A DNA stretch of 64,000 nucleotides from Monarcha castaneiventris obscurior (taxonomy: Eukaryota > Chordata > Aves > Passeriformes > Monarchidae), in contig JAMPIT010000700.1 in the NCBI GenBank assembly GCA_026261815.1, positions 62,001 to 126,000 of the forward strand. The letters are read 5' to 3'. The notes beneath the pieces are model-generated. The model did not search any database. It was not told the DNA's origin and saw only the letters and a list, made by a program, of their open reading frames with translations. Of this stretch, positions 1 through 12,740 are shown piece after piece. The position numbers and the translations under genes are program-made. Position 1 is the stretch's first letter. Every line of letters begins with the position of its first letter.

Positions 1-700
1 ATTTTATTTTATTTTATTATTTTCTTATTTTATTTATTTAATTTTATTTTATTTTACTTTATCTTTATTTTTTCTCTTGTCTTCTATTAAATTTAATTGA
101 ATTCTCTTCTACTTTATTTAATTTTGTTCTCTCCTATCCTATTCCAACTAATCTTACTTTAGTCTATTTTATTTTATTTTATTTTTCCATTTTTTATTCC
201 ATTCTATTACTTCTTTTTCTTGAGCCAATTTGCTTTCATTTTATTATTTAGTTTATTTAATTTAATTCAATTTAATTTCATTTAATTTCATTTTTCAATT
301 TGTTTAATTTCACAATTCATTTTATTTAATTCAGTTTCATTTTTCATATTGTGTTTAATTTAATTTAATTTAATTTAATTTTATTTTATTTTTTAGATTT
401 TTATTATCTTATTTTATTTTATATTATTTTATTTTTTATTTTATTTTATTTTATTTTTTACTTTATTTTATTTTATTTTATTTTATTTTATTTTATTTTA
501 TTTTATTTTTAAATTTTTATTCTATTTTATTCTATTTTTATTTTATTTTACTTTATTTTACTTTATTTTACTTTATTTTATTTTATTTTTATTATTTTAT
601 TTCATTTTATTTTATTTTATTTCATTTTATTTCATTTTATTTCACTTCAATTTAATTTTTAAAATTTTATTCTATTTTACTCTCTTTTATTTTATTTCCC
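1..700. repeat. AT-rich (TTTTA)n-type low-complexity block
   Basis: The first ~700 bases are almost entirely T and A, dominated by degenerate TTTTA and TTTAATT pentamers and heptamers. Composition switches abruptly to GC-balanced sequence near 700. No open frame or gene signal was seen. It is a simple-repeat tract, possibly grown from the A-rich tail of a retroelement (inference). Confidence 0.9.
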
Positions 701-1394
701 TGCTCCCTCTTCCACAACCAAACGAACCCTCGAGATCCCTGTGGATTTCTCCTCCTCCCACGGATCCCTTCCCTACGGATTCACCCCTTGGCTCCAGAAA
801 GGCAGGAAGGCATCGCTTTTTCTCTCCCTGGCACCTGGAATTTCATCCCAAATATCACCGCGCTCGGAATTCCGGAGCCGGGCTCTCCAGGGAGCTCGGA
901 TCCACCCGGAATCCGAGGATCCTCACGGTCTTCCCAAACCTTTAAGAACTTTAGGATGGGGCCACATCTCCCTCATGGACTGCCCCAATTCCCTGCTCCC
1001 AGGCAGGGAGCAGGAAGCAGCGCGTGGGAATAAAAATGGGAATCATCCGGAGCCCACGGCGTCAGCTCCGTGCTGGTTTTCCACAGGGATGAGCCCACGA
1101 GGGGTTGGATCCCTGGAACCTGGGGCCGTGACCTCATAGAGAGCCGGAGCTCGGGATTCCTTTCCCGGGGACACGGGGGTGCTGTTCCCATCCCTGCCCT
1201 TCCCCAGACACCTCCGAGACACTGAAGGAATTATTCCCAAGCAGGGAATCCCGATGGAGAACCGTCGCTGCAGGCTGGGATTCCCACTCGCTCCAGGGAT
1301 GGGAATGTGAAGGGTGGGAGCTCATCATTCCATGGATCTCCGTGATCTGGGGATTTATGTGGGTTTTTGGCCCAGAAACCATCATTCCATGGAT
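701..1394. other. single-copy spacer, no gene recognised
   Basis: Non-repetitive sequence between the AT-rich block and the 385-bp satellite. Short overlapping open frames exist on both strands, but none has a recognisable domain, splice-site pair or codon bias. A small CATC tetranucleotide cluster at 1396-1450 marks the start of the next array. Confidence 0.6.
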
Positions 1395-3735
1395 CCATCC
1401 ATCCATCCATCCATCCATCCATGGATCCCTCATCCATCCATCCATCATCCATCCCAGAATCCCAAAGCACCACATGGAAAGGACTGGGAAGTGCCCTCCT
1501 CTCATTCCAGCTCCCGTTTTCCATCCTCATCCTCTGTTCCCGTTGCGTTGGGATTTGCTCCTGAGCCATCCCACTGGGATCCCAAACCCCCATCCCAGCT
1601 CACCCAGATCCCAGGAATACCAGCACAATATGCTCCAGCACTCCCACATTCCCAAAAAAAACCCACCGGAGCCCCTCCTTCTCCCCGTGTTCATCCGCCC
1701 AACGGGAATCCAGCTCCGTGATTCTGGGGCCGTGTTTTGGGATTTTTAACAGAGTTTATTTTTGGGCAGCCTTGCCCTGGCACTGACCCCATCCATCCAT
1801 CATCCATCCATCATCCATCATCCATCCATCCCGGCATCCCAAAGCACCGCACGGAGAACACCGGGAAGTGCCCTCCTCTCATTCCAGCTCCCGTTTTCCA
1901 TCCTCATCCTCTGTTCCCATCACATGGGAATCGCTCCTGGCTGGGATCCCAAACCCCCGTCCCTGCTCACCCAGATCCCGGAAATATCATCAGCACACGT
2001 TCCAGCACTTCCACATTCCCAAAAACCACCGGAGCCCGTTTTCCCAGCGTTTATCCACCAAACAGGACGATCCCGACCGCGCTCCGCGACACCGGGGCCG
2101 TGTTTGGGGTTTTTAGTGGTGTTTGTTTTTGGCGGCGCTGCCCCGGCGCTGACCCCATCATCCATCCACCCATCCATCCATCATCCATCATCCATCCATC
2201 CATCCCATCATCCATCCATCCCAGAATCCCAAAGCACCGCACGGAGAACACCGGGAAGTGCCCTCCTCTCATTCCAGCTCCCATTTTAAATCCTCCTCAT
2301 CCTCTGTTCCCATCACACTGGGGCCGAGCCACGGTGGGAATCGTTCCTGCCTGGGATCCCAAACCTCCATCCCAGCTCACCCAGATCCCGGAAATACCGT
2401 CAGCACACGCTCTGGCACTTCCACATTCCCAAAAACCACCGGAGCCCGTTTTCCCAGCATTTATGCACCAAACAGGACGATCCCGACCGCGCTCCGCGAC
2501 TCCGGGGCCGTGTTTGGGGTTTTTAGTGGTGTTTGTTTTTGGTGGTGCTGACCCCATCTTCCATCTTCCATCCATCCACCCATCCATCCATCATCCATCA
2601 TCCATCATCCATCCATCCCGGCATCCCAAAGCACCGCACGGAGAACACCGGGAAGTGCCCTCCTCTCATTCCAGCTCCCATTTTCCATCCTCATCCTCTG
2701 TTCCCGTCACACGGGAATCGCTCCTGGCTGAGATCCCAAACCCCCATCCCAGCTCACCCAGATCCCGGAAATATCATCAGCACACGCTCCGGCACTTCCA
2801 CATTCCCAAAAACCACCGGAGCCCTTTTTCCCAGCGTTTATCCCCCAAATGGGACAATCCCGACCGCGCTCCGCGACTCCGGGGCCGCGTTTGGGGTTTT
2901 TAGTGGTGTTTGTTTTTGGTGGCGCTGCCCCGGCGCTGACCCCATCATCCATCCACCCATCCATCCATCATCCATCCATCCATCATCCGTCATCCATCAT
3001 CCATCATCCATCCATCCCAGAATCCCAAAGCACCGCACGGAGAACACCGGGAAGTGCCCTCCTCTCATTCCAGCTCCCGTTTTCCATCCTCATCCTCTGC
3101 TCCCGTCACATGGGAATCGTTCCTGGCTGGGATCCCAAACCCCCGTCCCTGCTCACCCAAATCCCGGAAATATCATCAGCACACGCTCCAGCAAAAACAC
3201 GCTTCCACATTCCCAAAAACCACCGGAGCCCGTTTTCCCAGCGTTTATCCACCAAACAGGACGATCCCGACCGCGCTCCGCGACTCCGGGGCCGTGTTTG
3301 GGGTTTTTAGTGGTGTTTGTTTTTGGTGGTGCTGACCCCATCTTCCATCCACCCATCCATCCATCATCCATCCATCCATCATCCATCCATCCCAGAATCC
3401 CAAAGCACCGCACGGAGAACACCGGGAAGTGCCCTCCTCTCATTCCAGCTCCCGTTTTCCATCCTCATCCTCTGCTCCCGTCGCATGGGAATCGTTCCTG
3501 GCTGGGATCCCAAACCCCCGTCCCTGCTCACCCAAATCCCGGAAATATCATCAGCACACGCTCCAGCAAAAACACGCTTCCACATTCCCAAAAACCACCG
3601 GAGCCCGTTTTCCCAGCGTTTATCCACCAAACAGGACGATCCCGACCGCGCTCCGCGACTCCGGGGCCGTGTTTGGGGTTTTTAGTGGTGTTTGTTTTTG
3701 GCGGCGCTGCCCCGGCGCTGACCCCGGCGCCGTCA
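1395..3735. repeat. macrosatellite, about 385-bp unit, six copies
   Basis: Six head-to-tail copies of a 365-390 bp unit start near 1395, 1790, 2155, 2560, 2945 and 3340. Each unit opens with a variable CATC/CATCC tetranucleotide run, then a conserved block (gcaccgcacggagaacaccg and following), and closes with a ggggtttttagtggtg segment. The last five copies are nearly identical, so amplification looks recent. The CATC run differs in length in every copy, so the units carry an internal microsatellite. Long open frames cross the array in several frames, as expected of a stop-poor satellite; they are not treated as genes. Confidence 0.93.
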
Positions 3736-5334
3736 CGCGCTCCTGGCACACGTGTGGCCCCCGGCTCCGCCATCCCGCGCTATTCCTGGCTGCCAAGCGG
3801 GAATTGGCCGGGATTAGCTCCCGACCGCCGGCAGCTGATGCCCGTTGGGAGCCTGCGCTCCGCCATCATCCCGCGCCACCTTCCTCCTCCTCCTCCATTT
3901 CCTCCTTTTCCCTCCTCTCTCTCCAGCCCCACTGGGGTTCGGATCCCAGATCCCGGATCCCAGATCCCAGATCCCAACCCTGCGTAATCCATCGGGATCG
4001 CTGCCCGAACCCGCGGGGTTTTTAACGACGGCTCCGTGACCCTTCCGCCTCTGCCCGTGCCGAGCGGGGATGGATTCATCCCTCGGCCGCCATTCCAGCT
4101 CATCCCGCCGTGCCAACCATTCCAAACCCTCCGCCGCAGCCTTTGGGAATGAGATTCCGGCCACCAGAGCGGTGGGAATTGTCCCTGATCATCATCCCCC
4201 ATTCCCAGCGCAGCCCCTTTCCCGCTGCCCATCCAAAATTCCAGCCAGAAGCCAGGTCCGTGTCCGGCTCCTGCTCCAATATTCTGGATATTCCCGGCTT
4301 TGCAGCCAGGGAACCTCGTCGGTGCCCTGGTGCCTTTTGGAAAAGGAAAATTTGGACATGCTGGTGAAGCTGGAGGGGAATTCCATCATTTTTGGGGGTT
4401 TGGGAAGCGCTGGGATGGGTGGGGACACCACAATGGCAGGGATACCCTCCATGAAATCCCAGGGGTCTGGATGGGACCCCTAGGTGGGAATTCCAGCCCA
4501 AAACCATCACCAAAAACCATCACCGAACCCAAATCCCATCATTTTTTCAGGAAAACATTTAAGTCACACGTGGAGGATGCTGGGATTGCTCTGGGAACAC
4601 CCAGTTCGGCTTCATTGGGAATCAGAATTTTCCATCAGAAACTCTGAAATCCCAGGATTTTTTTTTTGTGGGCGCAGGGATTGTAAATCCTTAATGATAA
4701 AAATCCCGGTGAATTATTCCCGATTTTTTTACATCAGTGCTCGGGGAACCGTGGAGACCCCCGGATATTTCGGGACCCCAAATACCCAACTCACCTATCC
4801 CACAGCAGACCCCAATTTCCCACTCCCCATTTTAGGACCACTCCCCAAAAAAATCCAGATTTTTTCACCCCAACCCAGCTCCCCGCTCCGTTTTTGGGAT
4901 CCCGATTCCGGAATTCGGGAGGCTCCCGGGATTAGCAGGGCCACGTGAGCTGGGTTTGCTCCAGGAACGTGCTCTGACCCAGGCTGGGATGTGGGAATGG
5001 GATCCAGCAGCTCCTGGAGGATTCCCAAATCCCGGGAATCTCTGGCGGGTACCGGGATTTAGGATCCCGCTCCGTTCCAGGTGGGTTCAGGTGTGACCTG
5101 ATCCCGTTAAATGTGGGATTGTTCGGGTTGATGTCCCCCCACTGCCGCCTGTTCCCAAGGATTTGGCAGCTGCGGGATGCTCTTCCCAATATCCTCTGGA
5201 ATAGCCCAGATCCCTCCTGGAAGCGAGTCAGGGAAGGAAAATAAAGTGGGAGAGTTCATCCCATCCCGAAAAAACTCTGCCAGAAGGGATGGAATGAAGG
5301 GTGGATGGAGACCTCCTCAGGACTGATCCCAGAA
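3736..5334. other. mostly single-copy spacer, no gene recognised
   Basis: Mixed-composition DNA with no tandem structure. 3736-4030 is locally GC- and CpG-rich. The third coding exon of VAX2 would read minus-strand VKVWFQNRR-type homeodomain sequence; I looked for it here and did not see it. Short open frames on both strands show no domain similarity that I recognise. Confidence 0.55.
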
Positions 5335-5565
5335 TTTCCAACTGGTCTGGATTGGGAAGGGCCTTAAAGCTTTTTTTTCCCCATGGGCAGGGACATCTCC
5401 CACTATCCCAGGTAGATCCAAGCCCCAATGTCCAACCTGGCCTTGGACACTTCCAGGGATCCAGGGGCAGCCACAGCTTCTCTGGGAATTCCATCCCAGC
5501 TCCTTCCCACCCTCCCAGCCAGCAATTCCTTCCCAAGATCCCACCTATCCCTGCCCTCTGGAAAT
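5335..5565 (-). mobile_element. CR1 LINE 3' fragment
   Basis: Read on the plus strand, the segment has the reverse complement of an avian CR1 3' end: ggcagggacatctcccacta, then a block resembling 'ccaacctggccttggacact', 'gggcagccacagcttctctg' and a 'cccttccc' tail. This order is characteristic of passerine CR1 copies (established knowledge). The element is therefore on the minus strand. It is truncated at both ends and has no coding capacity. Confidence 0.8.
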
Positions 5566-6014
5566 TCCAAAATCACCTGGGGTGGATCCTGTCACTTCCA
5601 CCACGTCCCAGTCCAGAGGGAAATGGGAATCACGGGGTTTTTTGGGCTCCCAGCTCTTCCCAGCCTCATCTTTCCTGCTTTTTTTTTCCCTGGGAGACGA
5701 AAACCTGTGGCAGCCCCAGCCCTGTCCCCTTGTTCCGTCCCTGCGGGGACCGGGAGCCGTTAACGAGCCGAGGTGATTAATTTTTAACAGCCTCCTCTTA
5801 ATTGCTGGGCTATAAATAGACCTTCCCGGCTCTCCTCTGCCTTTTCCAGATGTTTTGCTCCATGTTGGGAATCCCGGGATGCTCCGGGCGGGCGTTGGGC
5901 CACCGGTAGGGATGGAGTTGTAGGGTGACCCAGGAATTGTCCCCAAGAAGATCTGGATGGAACCCAGGAGGACACCAGGAGAGTCCCATGGATTTGCCAG
6001 CAGCCAGGCAGGCA
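5566..6014. other. single-copy spacer, nothing recognised
   Basis: About 450 bases of unique sequence between two CR1 pieces. It contains a run of T at 5678-5687 and a TATAAATAG string near 5812-5820. That string is isolated, without a supporting exon on either side, so no promoter is claimed. Confidence 0.5.
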
Positions 6015-6265
6015 GAAATCATGGAATTACGGGATCGCTGAGGTTGGAAAAACCTTTGGAGACTCCTGAATCCAACTGATCTGCCAGCAGTGCCAAGGCC
6101 ACCACCGTGTCCCCAAGTGCCACATCCACAGGGCTGGTAAATCCCCGCAGGAATGGGGATCCATCCCTGCTCTGAGCAGTTGGAAAACCCTTTCCATGAA
6201 GGAATTTTCCCAAATCTCCAACCAAAACCTCCCCTGGCACAACTCGCGACCTCCTCTCGTCCCAA
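6015..6265 (-). mobile_element. CR1 LINE 3' fragment (second subfamily)
   Basis: The segment begins with atcatggaattacgggatcg, a decayed form of the CR1 3'-terminal octamer region read in reverse. It continues through 'gaggttggaaaaacctttgg', 'ccaagtgccacatccacagg' and 'aaacctcccctggcacaact'. The same blocks recur at 41.5 kb, so both belong to one CR1 subfamily. Minus-strand orientation, 5'-truncated. Confidence 0.8.
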
Positions 6266-6365
6266 GGGTCACCTCCTTGTCGTCACCCTAAGAAGGGCTG
6301 GAAAACACCGGGATCACTCGAACCTGAGCCTGGCATTGAACTCCTGACCCCGAGAGCAAATCCCT

Positions 6366-6494
6366 TCATCCCATCCCATCCCATCCCATCCCATCCCATC
6401 CCATCCCATCCCATCCCATCCCATCCCATCCCATCCCATCCCATCCCATCCCATCCCATCCCATCCCATCCCATCCCATCCCATCCCATCCCAT
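6366..6494. repeat. (CCCAT)n pentanucleotide microsatellite
   Basis: About 25 perfect copies of CCCAT. The same pentamer recurs in two SIGLEC1 introns at 43.3-43.97 and 44.79-45.36 kb. The open Gly/Trp/Asp/Met-rich frame on the minus strand simply reflects the 5-bp unit. Confidence 0.97.
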
Positions 6495-6910
6495 GCCTCC
6501 CGGTGAGAGATTTATGGGAATCAAACCCCCTCTGGGTCCTTCTGCCTCCTCTGCCTGGGATTTTCCATCACTGAGAAAGGGCACTTTTCCCTTCGGGATT
6601 CTGGTGGAGCTTCCCGGAGAAAGCCAGATCCGTGGATTTGGGATCTGGGATGGGTTTGGGATGCCCCCGCCACTTCCCAACTCATCCCAAGGACCTCAAA
6701 TCTCACCTCGGCATCTCCATGAAAATATTCTCCAATGGAAACATTCCCCAGGTTAATTGAACTCGTTTAATGTTAATCATATCCTTGGATTAATTAGGAA
6801 AAGAGCCGGGAGGCAGAGCAGGAACGTGGATCCCGGGAGGGAAGAGGAATTCCCTGGATGGGTGGAAGCAACTTTGCCTGAGCAGGAGCAGCTTCAAAAT
6901 TCCCTCCCTC
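6495..6910. other. single-copy spacer
   Basis: Unique sequence between the pentamer block and the next minisatellite. A short AT-rich patch lies at 6755-6800. No exon, RNA gene or promoter could be supported. Confidence 0.5.
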
Positions 6911-7997
6911 TTCCCGAAATGATCCCTCCTTTCCTGGGTGATCCCTGCTCTCCCCTGGATGATCCCACCCTCTCTCCTGGGTGATTCCCATCTTTCCTGG
7001 GTGATCCCACTCTCATTCCTGGATGATCCCTGCTCTCCCTGGATGATCCCACTCTCACTTCCAGGCAATTCCCATTTTCCCTGGGTGATTCCTGCTCTCC
7101 CCTGGGTGATCCCCCCCTCTCCTCTCAGTGATCCCAGCTCTCCCTGGGTGATCCCACCCTCAATTCCAGTTGATTCCTCTATTTTCCGAGTGATCCCACC
7201 CTCACTCCTGGGTGATTCCCATCTTTTCTGGGCTGATCCCCCTCTTCCCTGGGTGATTTTCCCTCTCCTCTGAGTGATCCCAGCTCTCCCTGGGTGATCC
7301 CAGCCTCATTTCCAGGCGACTCCCATCTTTTCTGGGTGATCCCTCCTCTCCTCTGGATGAATCCCATCTCCCGTGGGTGATTCCGCTCTCCCTGGATGAT
7401 CCCACCATCATTTCCAGGCAATTCCCATCTTTTCTGGGCTGATCCCCGTCTTCCCTGGGTGATTTTCCCTCTCCTCTGAGTGATCCCAGCTCCTCCTGGT
7501 TGATCCCACCCTCATTTCCAGGCGATTCCCATCTTTTCTGGGTGATCCCTGCTCTCCCTGGATGATCCCACTCTCACTTCCAGGCAATTCCCATTTTCCC
7601 TGGGTGATCCCTGCTCTCCCCTGGGTGATCCCCCCCTCTCCTCTGAGTGATCCCTGCTCTCCCTGGGTGATCCCACCCTCACTTCCAGGTGATTCCTATA
7701 TTTTCTGGGTGATCCCACCCTCACTTCTGGGTGATTCCCATCTTTTCTGGGCTGATCCCCCTCTTCCCTGGGTGATTTTCCCTCTCCTCTGAGTGATCCC
7801 AGCTCTCCCTGGATTATCCCACTCTCATTTCCAGGCGGTTCCCATCTTTTCTGGGTGATCCCCCTCTCTCTGGTTGATCCCACCCTGATTTCCAGGTGAT
7901 TCCCATCTTTTCTAGGTGATCCCCATCTTTTCTGGGTGATCCCCCTCTCCCTGGCTGATCCCTCCTCTCCTCCCAGTGATTCCCCCTTTCCCTCGCT
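6911..7997. repeat. minisatellite, ctgggtgatccc family
   Basis: Roughly 50 degenerate copies of an ~18-25 bp unit built on ctgggtgatccc followed by a variable tctctcctctg or tcatttccaggc spacer. Higher-order blocks are visible: the segment near 7060-7300 is repeated near 7580-7810 with only a few differences. Both strands are stop-poor as a consequence. Confidence 0.92.
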
Positions 7998-9200
7998 GAT
8001 CCCTCCTCTTGGAGCAGGACTCAGAGCCCAAAAATCCCAAATCCCACACTCCCCAACCCATCCCACCTCCAACTCTGCCAAACAGCGGGATCAGGTGCCA
8101 GGGAAATAAAATCAGAACTTTAAAAAAAATCCCCCTTTTTTTCCCCCCCCCTTTCCAGCAGGATTTCTGCAGGATCCGCTCCCGGGAACGCTGGGCTGCA
8201 GCATTCCAGCTGCGATCACACCGTGTCTCTTCCCATCTCGTCACATTCCCTCCTCGCCGGGATGAATCATCCTCCCCCCACCCCATCCTTTCCCAAACAT
8301 CCACAGGCACAAAAAAATCCCATCCCTGGTGGCCCCTTCCCTTCAGGGTTCCCATCACATCCACGGGTGGCGGCACCGGGAAAAGCCAGGAGCGGCTTCC
8401 TGGTCTTGGAATTAAAATCCAACCCAGGGAGGGGCTGGAAAGGATCCGTCCCCTGTCCCAAAATTAAAAAGGAAAAGCCAGGAGATGCTGCTGGTTGGGA
8501 TCCACCACTAAAATTCCCTAAATTCCGAGAGCTGCTGCGGGAATGAATCAGCACAAGCACCCAAAATCCTGGGAATTGCTGCAAAAGTTGGATTTATCCC
8601 GATTTGGAGGAGCTGGGTGGGGATAGGAGGGGCTGGAGGTGTCTTTTCCCTCTCCAGGTTGCATCCGGGTGGGATCAGCACCCTCCAGACCCAAAGTGGG
8701 CTTGGAAAACTTGGTTCAAAGCTCCTGGAATTCCTGAGGAAAACATCCTGGCCGTGAAAAAAACCAGGAATCAGGAAAAGGGGGATGCCCTGAGAGTGAA
8801 ACCATCCCTGGGGACATGGAGAGGAAGAGGAGGAATTTGGAAATGGATCCCCGGCTAGCTGGGGAGGGAGCTGAGAAGGTTCTGGGAACTGGGAATTGGC
8901 TGCGGGGAAGGAAAAACGGTGTGAAAAGCAGGGATTAGAAGGAATTTAAGGAGACAGGGATGAAGGAGGGAAGAGGGCGAGGGAAGGGCAAGAGCAGAGG
9001 AGAAGCGACAGCGCCCGGCTCCACGGGGTGGGAATTTTCTCACCCAGGGATGAAGGCAGCAGCGGGAAAAGATGGGAATTTCATCCCTAAGGAAAGGCTG
9101 TGCCCTCCCAAAGCCTGGCACCTTGCTGGGCACAACCCCGTGTCCCTGCTGGCCACGGGGCCAAACTCTGCCCCAGGGGGGCACGGCCGAGCCCACGGAG
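7998..9200. other. single-copy spacer, no gene recognised
   Basis: Unique sequence with a short C-rich/T-rich tract at 8135-8158. No splice-bounded open frame was found. From about 8940 the sequence becomes purine-rich and grades into the following satellite. Confidence 0.5.
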
Positions 9201-12125
9201 AGACCGTCGGGAAAGGGATCTTGGGAAAAGGGATTTGGGAAGAGGGATTTGAGAAGAGGGATTTGGGGAGAGGGATCCCATGCCAGGGACACCCAACTCA
9301 TCCCTTGGCACGGCACGGCTGAGCCCAGCCCGGTCACTCCCGGCTCTGTGGAGGTGACACCGGGACCCCAGGAGAGGAATTTCGGGAAAAGGGACCCTCC
9401 CCTGCAGTTCCCAGCTCCCTGGAATCCTCTGCTCCTCCTTTCCACCGTCACTCGTGGATGTGTGGAGGTGACACTGGTGGGACCTCGGGAAAGGGATCCT
9501 TTAGTGGCTGCTGGTGCCAGGGGACAAAGATGTTCCTGCAGTGGGACACGGCTGAGCCCATCCGTGGGAGTCCTGGCTCCATGGAGGTGACACTGGGACC
9601 TTGGGAAGAGAAATCCCGGGAAGAGAAACCCTAGGAAGAGGGATACCAGGAAAAGAGACCCCTCACCAGAGGGACAAAGATGTTCCCACAGTGGGACATG
9701 GCTGAGCCCATCCATGACTGTCCTAGCTCCATGGAGGTGACGCTGGGACCTTGGGAAGAGAAATCCTGGGAAGAGGGATCCCAAGAAGACGGATCCCAGG
9801 AAGAGGGATATGAGGAAGAGGGACACTGGGAAGAGGGAGCCCCTCACCAAGGGGACATCGAGATGTTCCCACAGTGGGACACGGCTGAGCCCATCCATGA
9901 CTGTCCCGGCTCCATGGAGGTGACACTGGGACCTTGGGAAGAGAAATCCCAGGAAGAGGAATCCCAAAAAGAAGGGTGCCAAAAAGAGGGATATGAGGAA
10001 GAGGGACACTGGGAAGAGGGACCCCTCACCAAGGGGACATTGAGATGTTCCCACAGTGGGACAGGGCTGAGCCCACCCGTGACTGTCCCAGCTCCATGGA
10101 GGTGACACTGGGACCTTGGGAAGAGAAATCCCGGGAAAAGAAACCCTAGGAAGAGGGATGCCAAGAAGGGTCCCAGGAAGAGGGATATGAGGAAGAGGGA
10201 CGCTGGGAAGGGTCCAAGGGGACATCAAGATGTTCCCACAGTGGGACACGGCTGAGCCCACCCGTGACTCTCCTGGCTCCATGGAGGTAACACTGGGACC
10301 TTGGGAAGAGAAATCCCAGGAAAAGAGACCCCAGGAAGAGGGATCCTGGGAAGAGGAACCTCAAGAAGAAGGACACTGGGAAGAGGGAGCCCCTCACCAG
10401 GGGGACATCAAGATGCTCCCACAGTGGGACACAGCTGAGCCCACCCGTGACTGTCCCGGCTCCATGGAGGTGACACTGGGACCTTGGGAAGAGAAATCCC
10501 AGGAAAAGAGACCCCAGGAAGAGGGATCCTGGGAAGAGGAACCTCAAGAAGAAGGACACTGGGAAGAGGGAGCCCCTCACCAGGGGGACATCAAGATGCT
10601 CCCACAGTGGGACACAGCTGAGCCCACCCGTGACTGTCCCGGCTCCATGGAGGTGACACTGGGACCTTGGGAAGAGAAATCCCAGGAAGAGGAATCCCAA
10701 AAAGAAGGGTGCCAAAAAGAGGGATATGAGGAAGAGGGACACCGGGAAGAGGGAGCCCCTCACCAAGGGGACATCAAGATGCTCCCACAGTGGGACACGG
10801 CTGAGCCCATCCATGACTGTCCCAGCTCCATGGAGGTGACACTGGGACCTTGGGAAGAGAAATCCCGGGAAAAGAAACCCTAGGAAGAGGGATGCCAAGA
10901 AGGGTCCCAGGAAGAGGGATATGAGGAAGAGGGACGCTGGGAAGGGTCCAAGGGGACATCAAGATGTTCCCACAGTGGGACAGGGCTGAGCCCACCTGTG
11001 ACTCTCCTGGCTCCATGGAGGTAACACTGGGACCTTGGGAAGAGAAATCCCGGAAAGAGGGACTGCAGGAAGAGGGGTATTAGGAAAAGGAACCCCTCAC
11101 CCAGGGGACAAAGCTCTTCCCGCAGTGGGACATGGCTGAGCCCACCCGTGACTGTCCTGGCTCCGTGAAAGTGACACTGGGACCTTGGGAAGAGAAATCC
11201 CAGGAAGAGGAATCCCAAGAAGATGGATCCCGGGAAGAGGAACCTCAAGAAGAACGACACTGGGAAGAGGGAACCCCTCACCAGGGGGACATTGAGATGT
11301 TCCCACAGTGGGACAGGGCTGAGCCCACCCGTGACTCTCCTGGCTCCATGGAGGTGACGCTGGGACCTTGGGAAGACAAATCCTGGGAAGAGGGATGCCA
11401 AGAAGGGTCCCAGGAAGAGGGATATGAGGAAGAGGGACATCAAGGGGACATCAAGATGTTCCCACAGTGGGACACGGCTGAGCCCACCCATGACTCTCCT
11501 GGCTCCATGGAGGTGACGCTGGGACCTTGGGAAGAGAAATCCCGGAAAGAGGGACTGCAGGAAGAGGGGTATTAGGAAAAGAAACCCCTCACCCAGGGGA
11601 CAAAGCTCTTCCCGCAGTGGGACATGGCTGAGCCCACCCGTGACTGTCCCAGCTCCATGGAGGTGACACTGGGACCTTGGGGAGAGAAATCCCAGGAAGA
11701 GGAATCCCAAAAAGAAGGGTGCCAAAAAGAGGGATATGAGGAAGAGGGACACTGGGAAGAGGGAGCCCCTCACCAAGGGGACATCAAGATGCTCCCACAG
11801 TGGGACACGGCTGAGCCCATCCATGACTGTCCCAGCTCCATGGAGGTGACACTGGGACCTTGGGAAGAGAAATCCCAGGAAAAGAGACCCCAGGAAGAGG
11901 GATCCTGGGAAGAGGAACCTCAAGAAGAAGGACACTGGGAAGAGGGAGCCCCTCACCAAGGGGACATCGAGATGCTCCCACAGTGGGACACGGCTGAGCC
12001 CATCCATGACTGTCCCAGCTCCATGGAGCTGACACTGGGACCTTGGGAAGAGAAACCCTGGGAAGAAGGACACTGGGAAGAGGGAACTCCTCACCAGGGG
12101 GACAAAGCTCTTCCTGCAGAGTGAC
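9201..12125. repeat. satellite array, about 150-187 bp unit, 15 copies
   Basis: Fifteen copies can be counted by the anchor cccacagtgggacacggctg, at about 9537, 9690, 9868, 10050, 10237, 10424, 10610, 10790, 10970, 11122, 11300, 11465, 11617, 11797 and 11983. Spacing is 152, 165 or 178-187 bp. Each unit is the anchor, then ctccatggaggtgacactgg, then a run of imperfect 10-12 bp gggaagagg/gggatcc subrepeats whose number explains the length classes. Long frames are open on both strands. With no splice sites or recognisable domain, and with a nested subrepeat structure, this is best read as noncoding satellite. Confidence 0.9.
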
Positions 12126-12740
12126 ACGGCCAAGATCCCCAGGAAGAGGCACCCAAAGCCACTTCTCTCCCAACCACGGCGCAGCCAAATCCTACCCCAA
12201 ATCCTCCTTCTCACTATTCCACCACCAAAAATTAACCCCCGGAATGCCGATTTTCCCCCTCACCCGGCAGCAGGATACCCCCCAAATCCCACCCCTCAGG
12301 CTGCCCACGGTCCGGATGGGTTTGTTCCATAAAAAGGGTCAGAAAAATCGGAATTATTCCCTGTGTGAATCGAGGGAAGCGACGCCGTTGCCAGGCCCGG
12401 CAGGGAAGGGGAGGAGAGGGCAGAATATTCATAATTATTATAATAATATTGATAATATGAGTATTTTCTATAAATATTATTATTATTATTACCCAATTAA
12501 TTATTATTACTATTTAATTACAAATTTCTAAGCCAAAACCATCACGACCCTATCAGAGCCACCAACCTCGGAGCTCACCCCATCCATTCTCCCGGATCTC
12601 CCCAGCGTAGGAAAACCAGGAAAATCCTTCCCCATCGTCCAAGGAAGGCGACGGAGAAGAGATCCAGGCCAAATTCCAGCGACACCCCCATCCCACCGGG
12701 ATTGGGGTGCGGGAAAAGGGGGAGCAGCTCCCACCCATCC
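12126..12740. other. single-copy spacer with an (ATT)n microsatellite at 12430-12530
   Basis: Unique sequence apart from an AT-only stretch at 12430-12530 made of ATT/ATA trinucleotides. The missing VAX2 exon 3 was looked for here and not seen. Confidence 0.6.

Noticed and set aside
2533..3987. About 480-codon plus-strand frame in the 385-bp satellite
   Set aside because: Follows satellite units and contains no domain; equivalent frames exist on the other strand.
5810..5822. TATAAATAG string as a promoter
   Set aside because: Single motif with no exon or transcription-factor cluster nearby; expected by chance in spacer DNA.
8855..10282. About 475-codon minus-strand frame, Leu/Phe/Ser-rich with hydrophobic stretches
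   Set aside because: The apparent membrane segments come from the reverse complement of gggaagagg repeats; not a transporter.
12126..12740. Possible site of VAX2 exon 3
   Set aside because: The conserved recognition-helix sequence was not seen on the minus strand in this or any other non-repeat segment below 13 kb.
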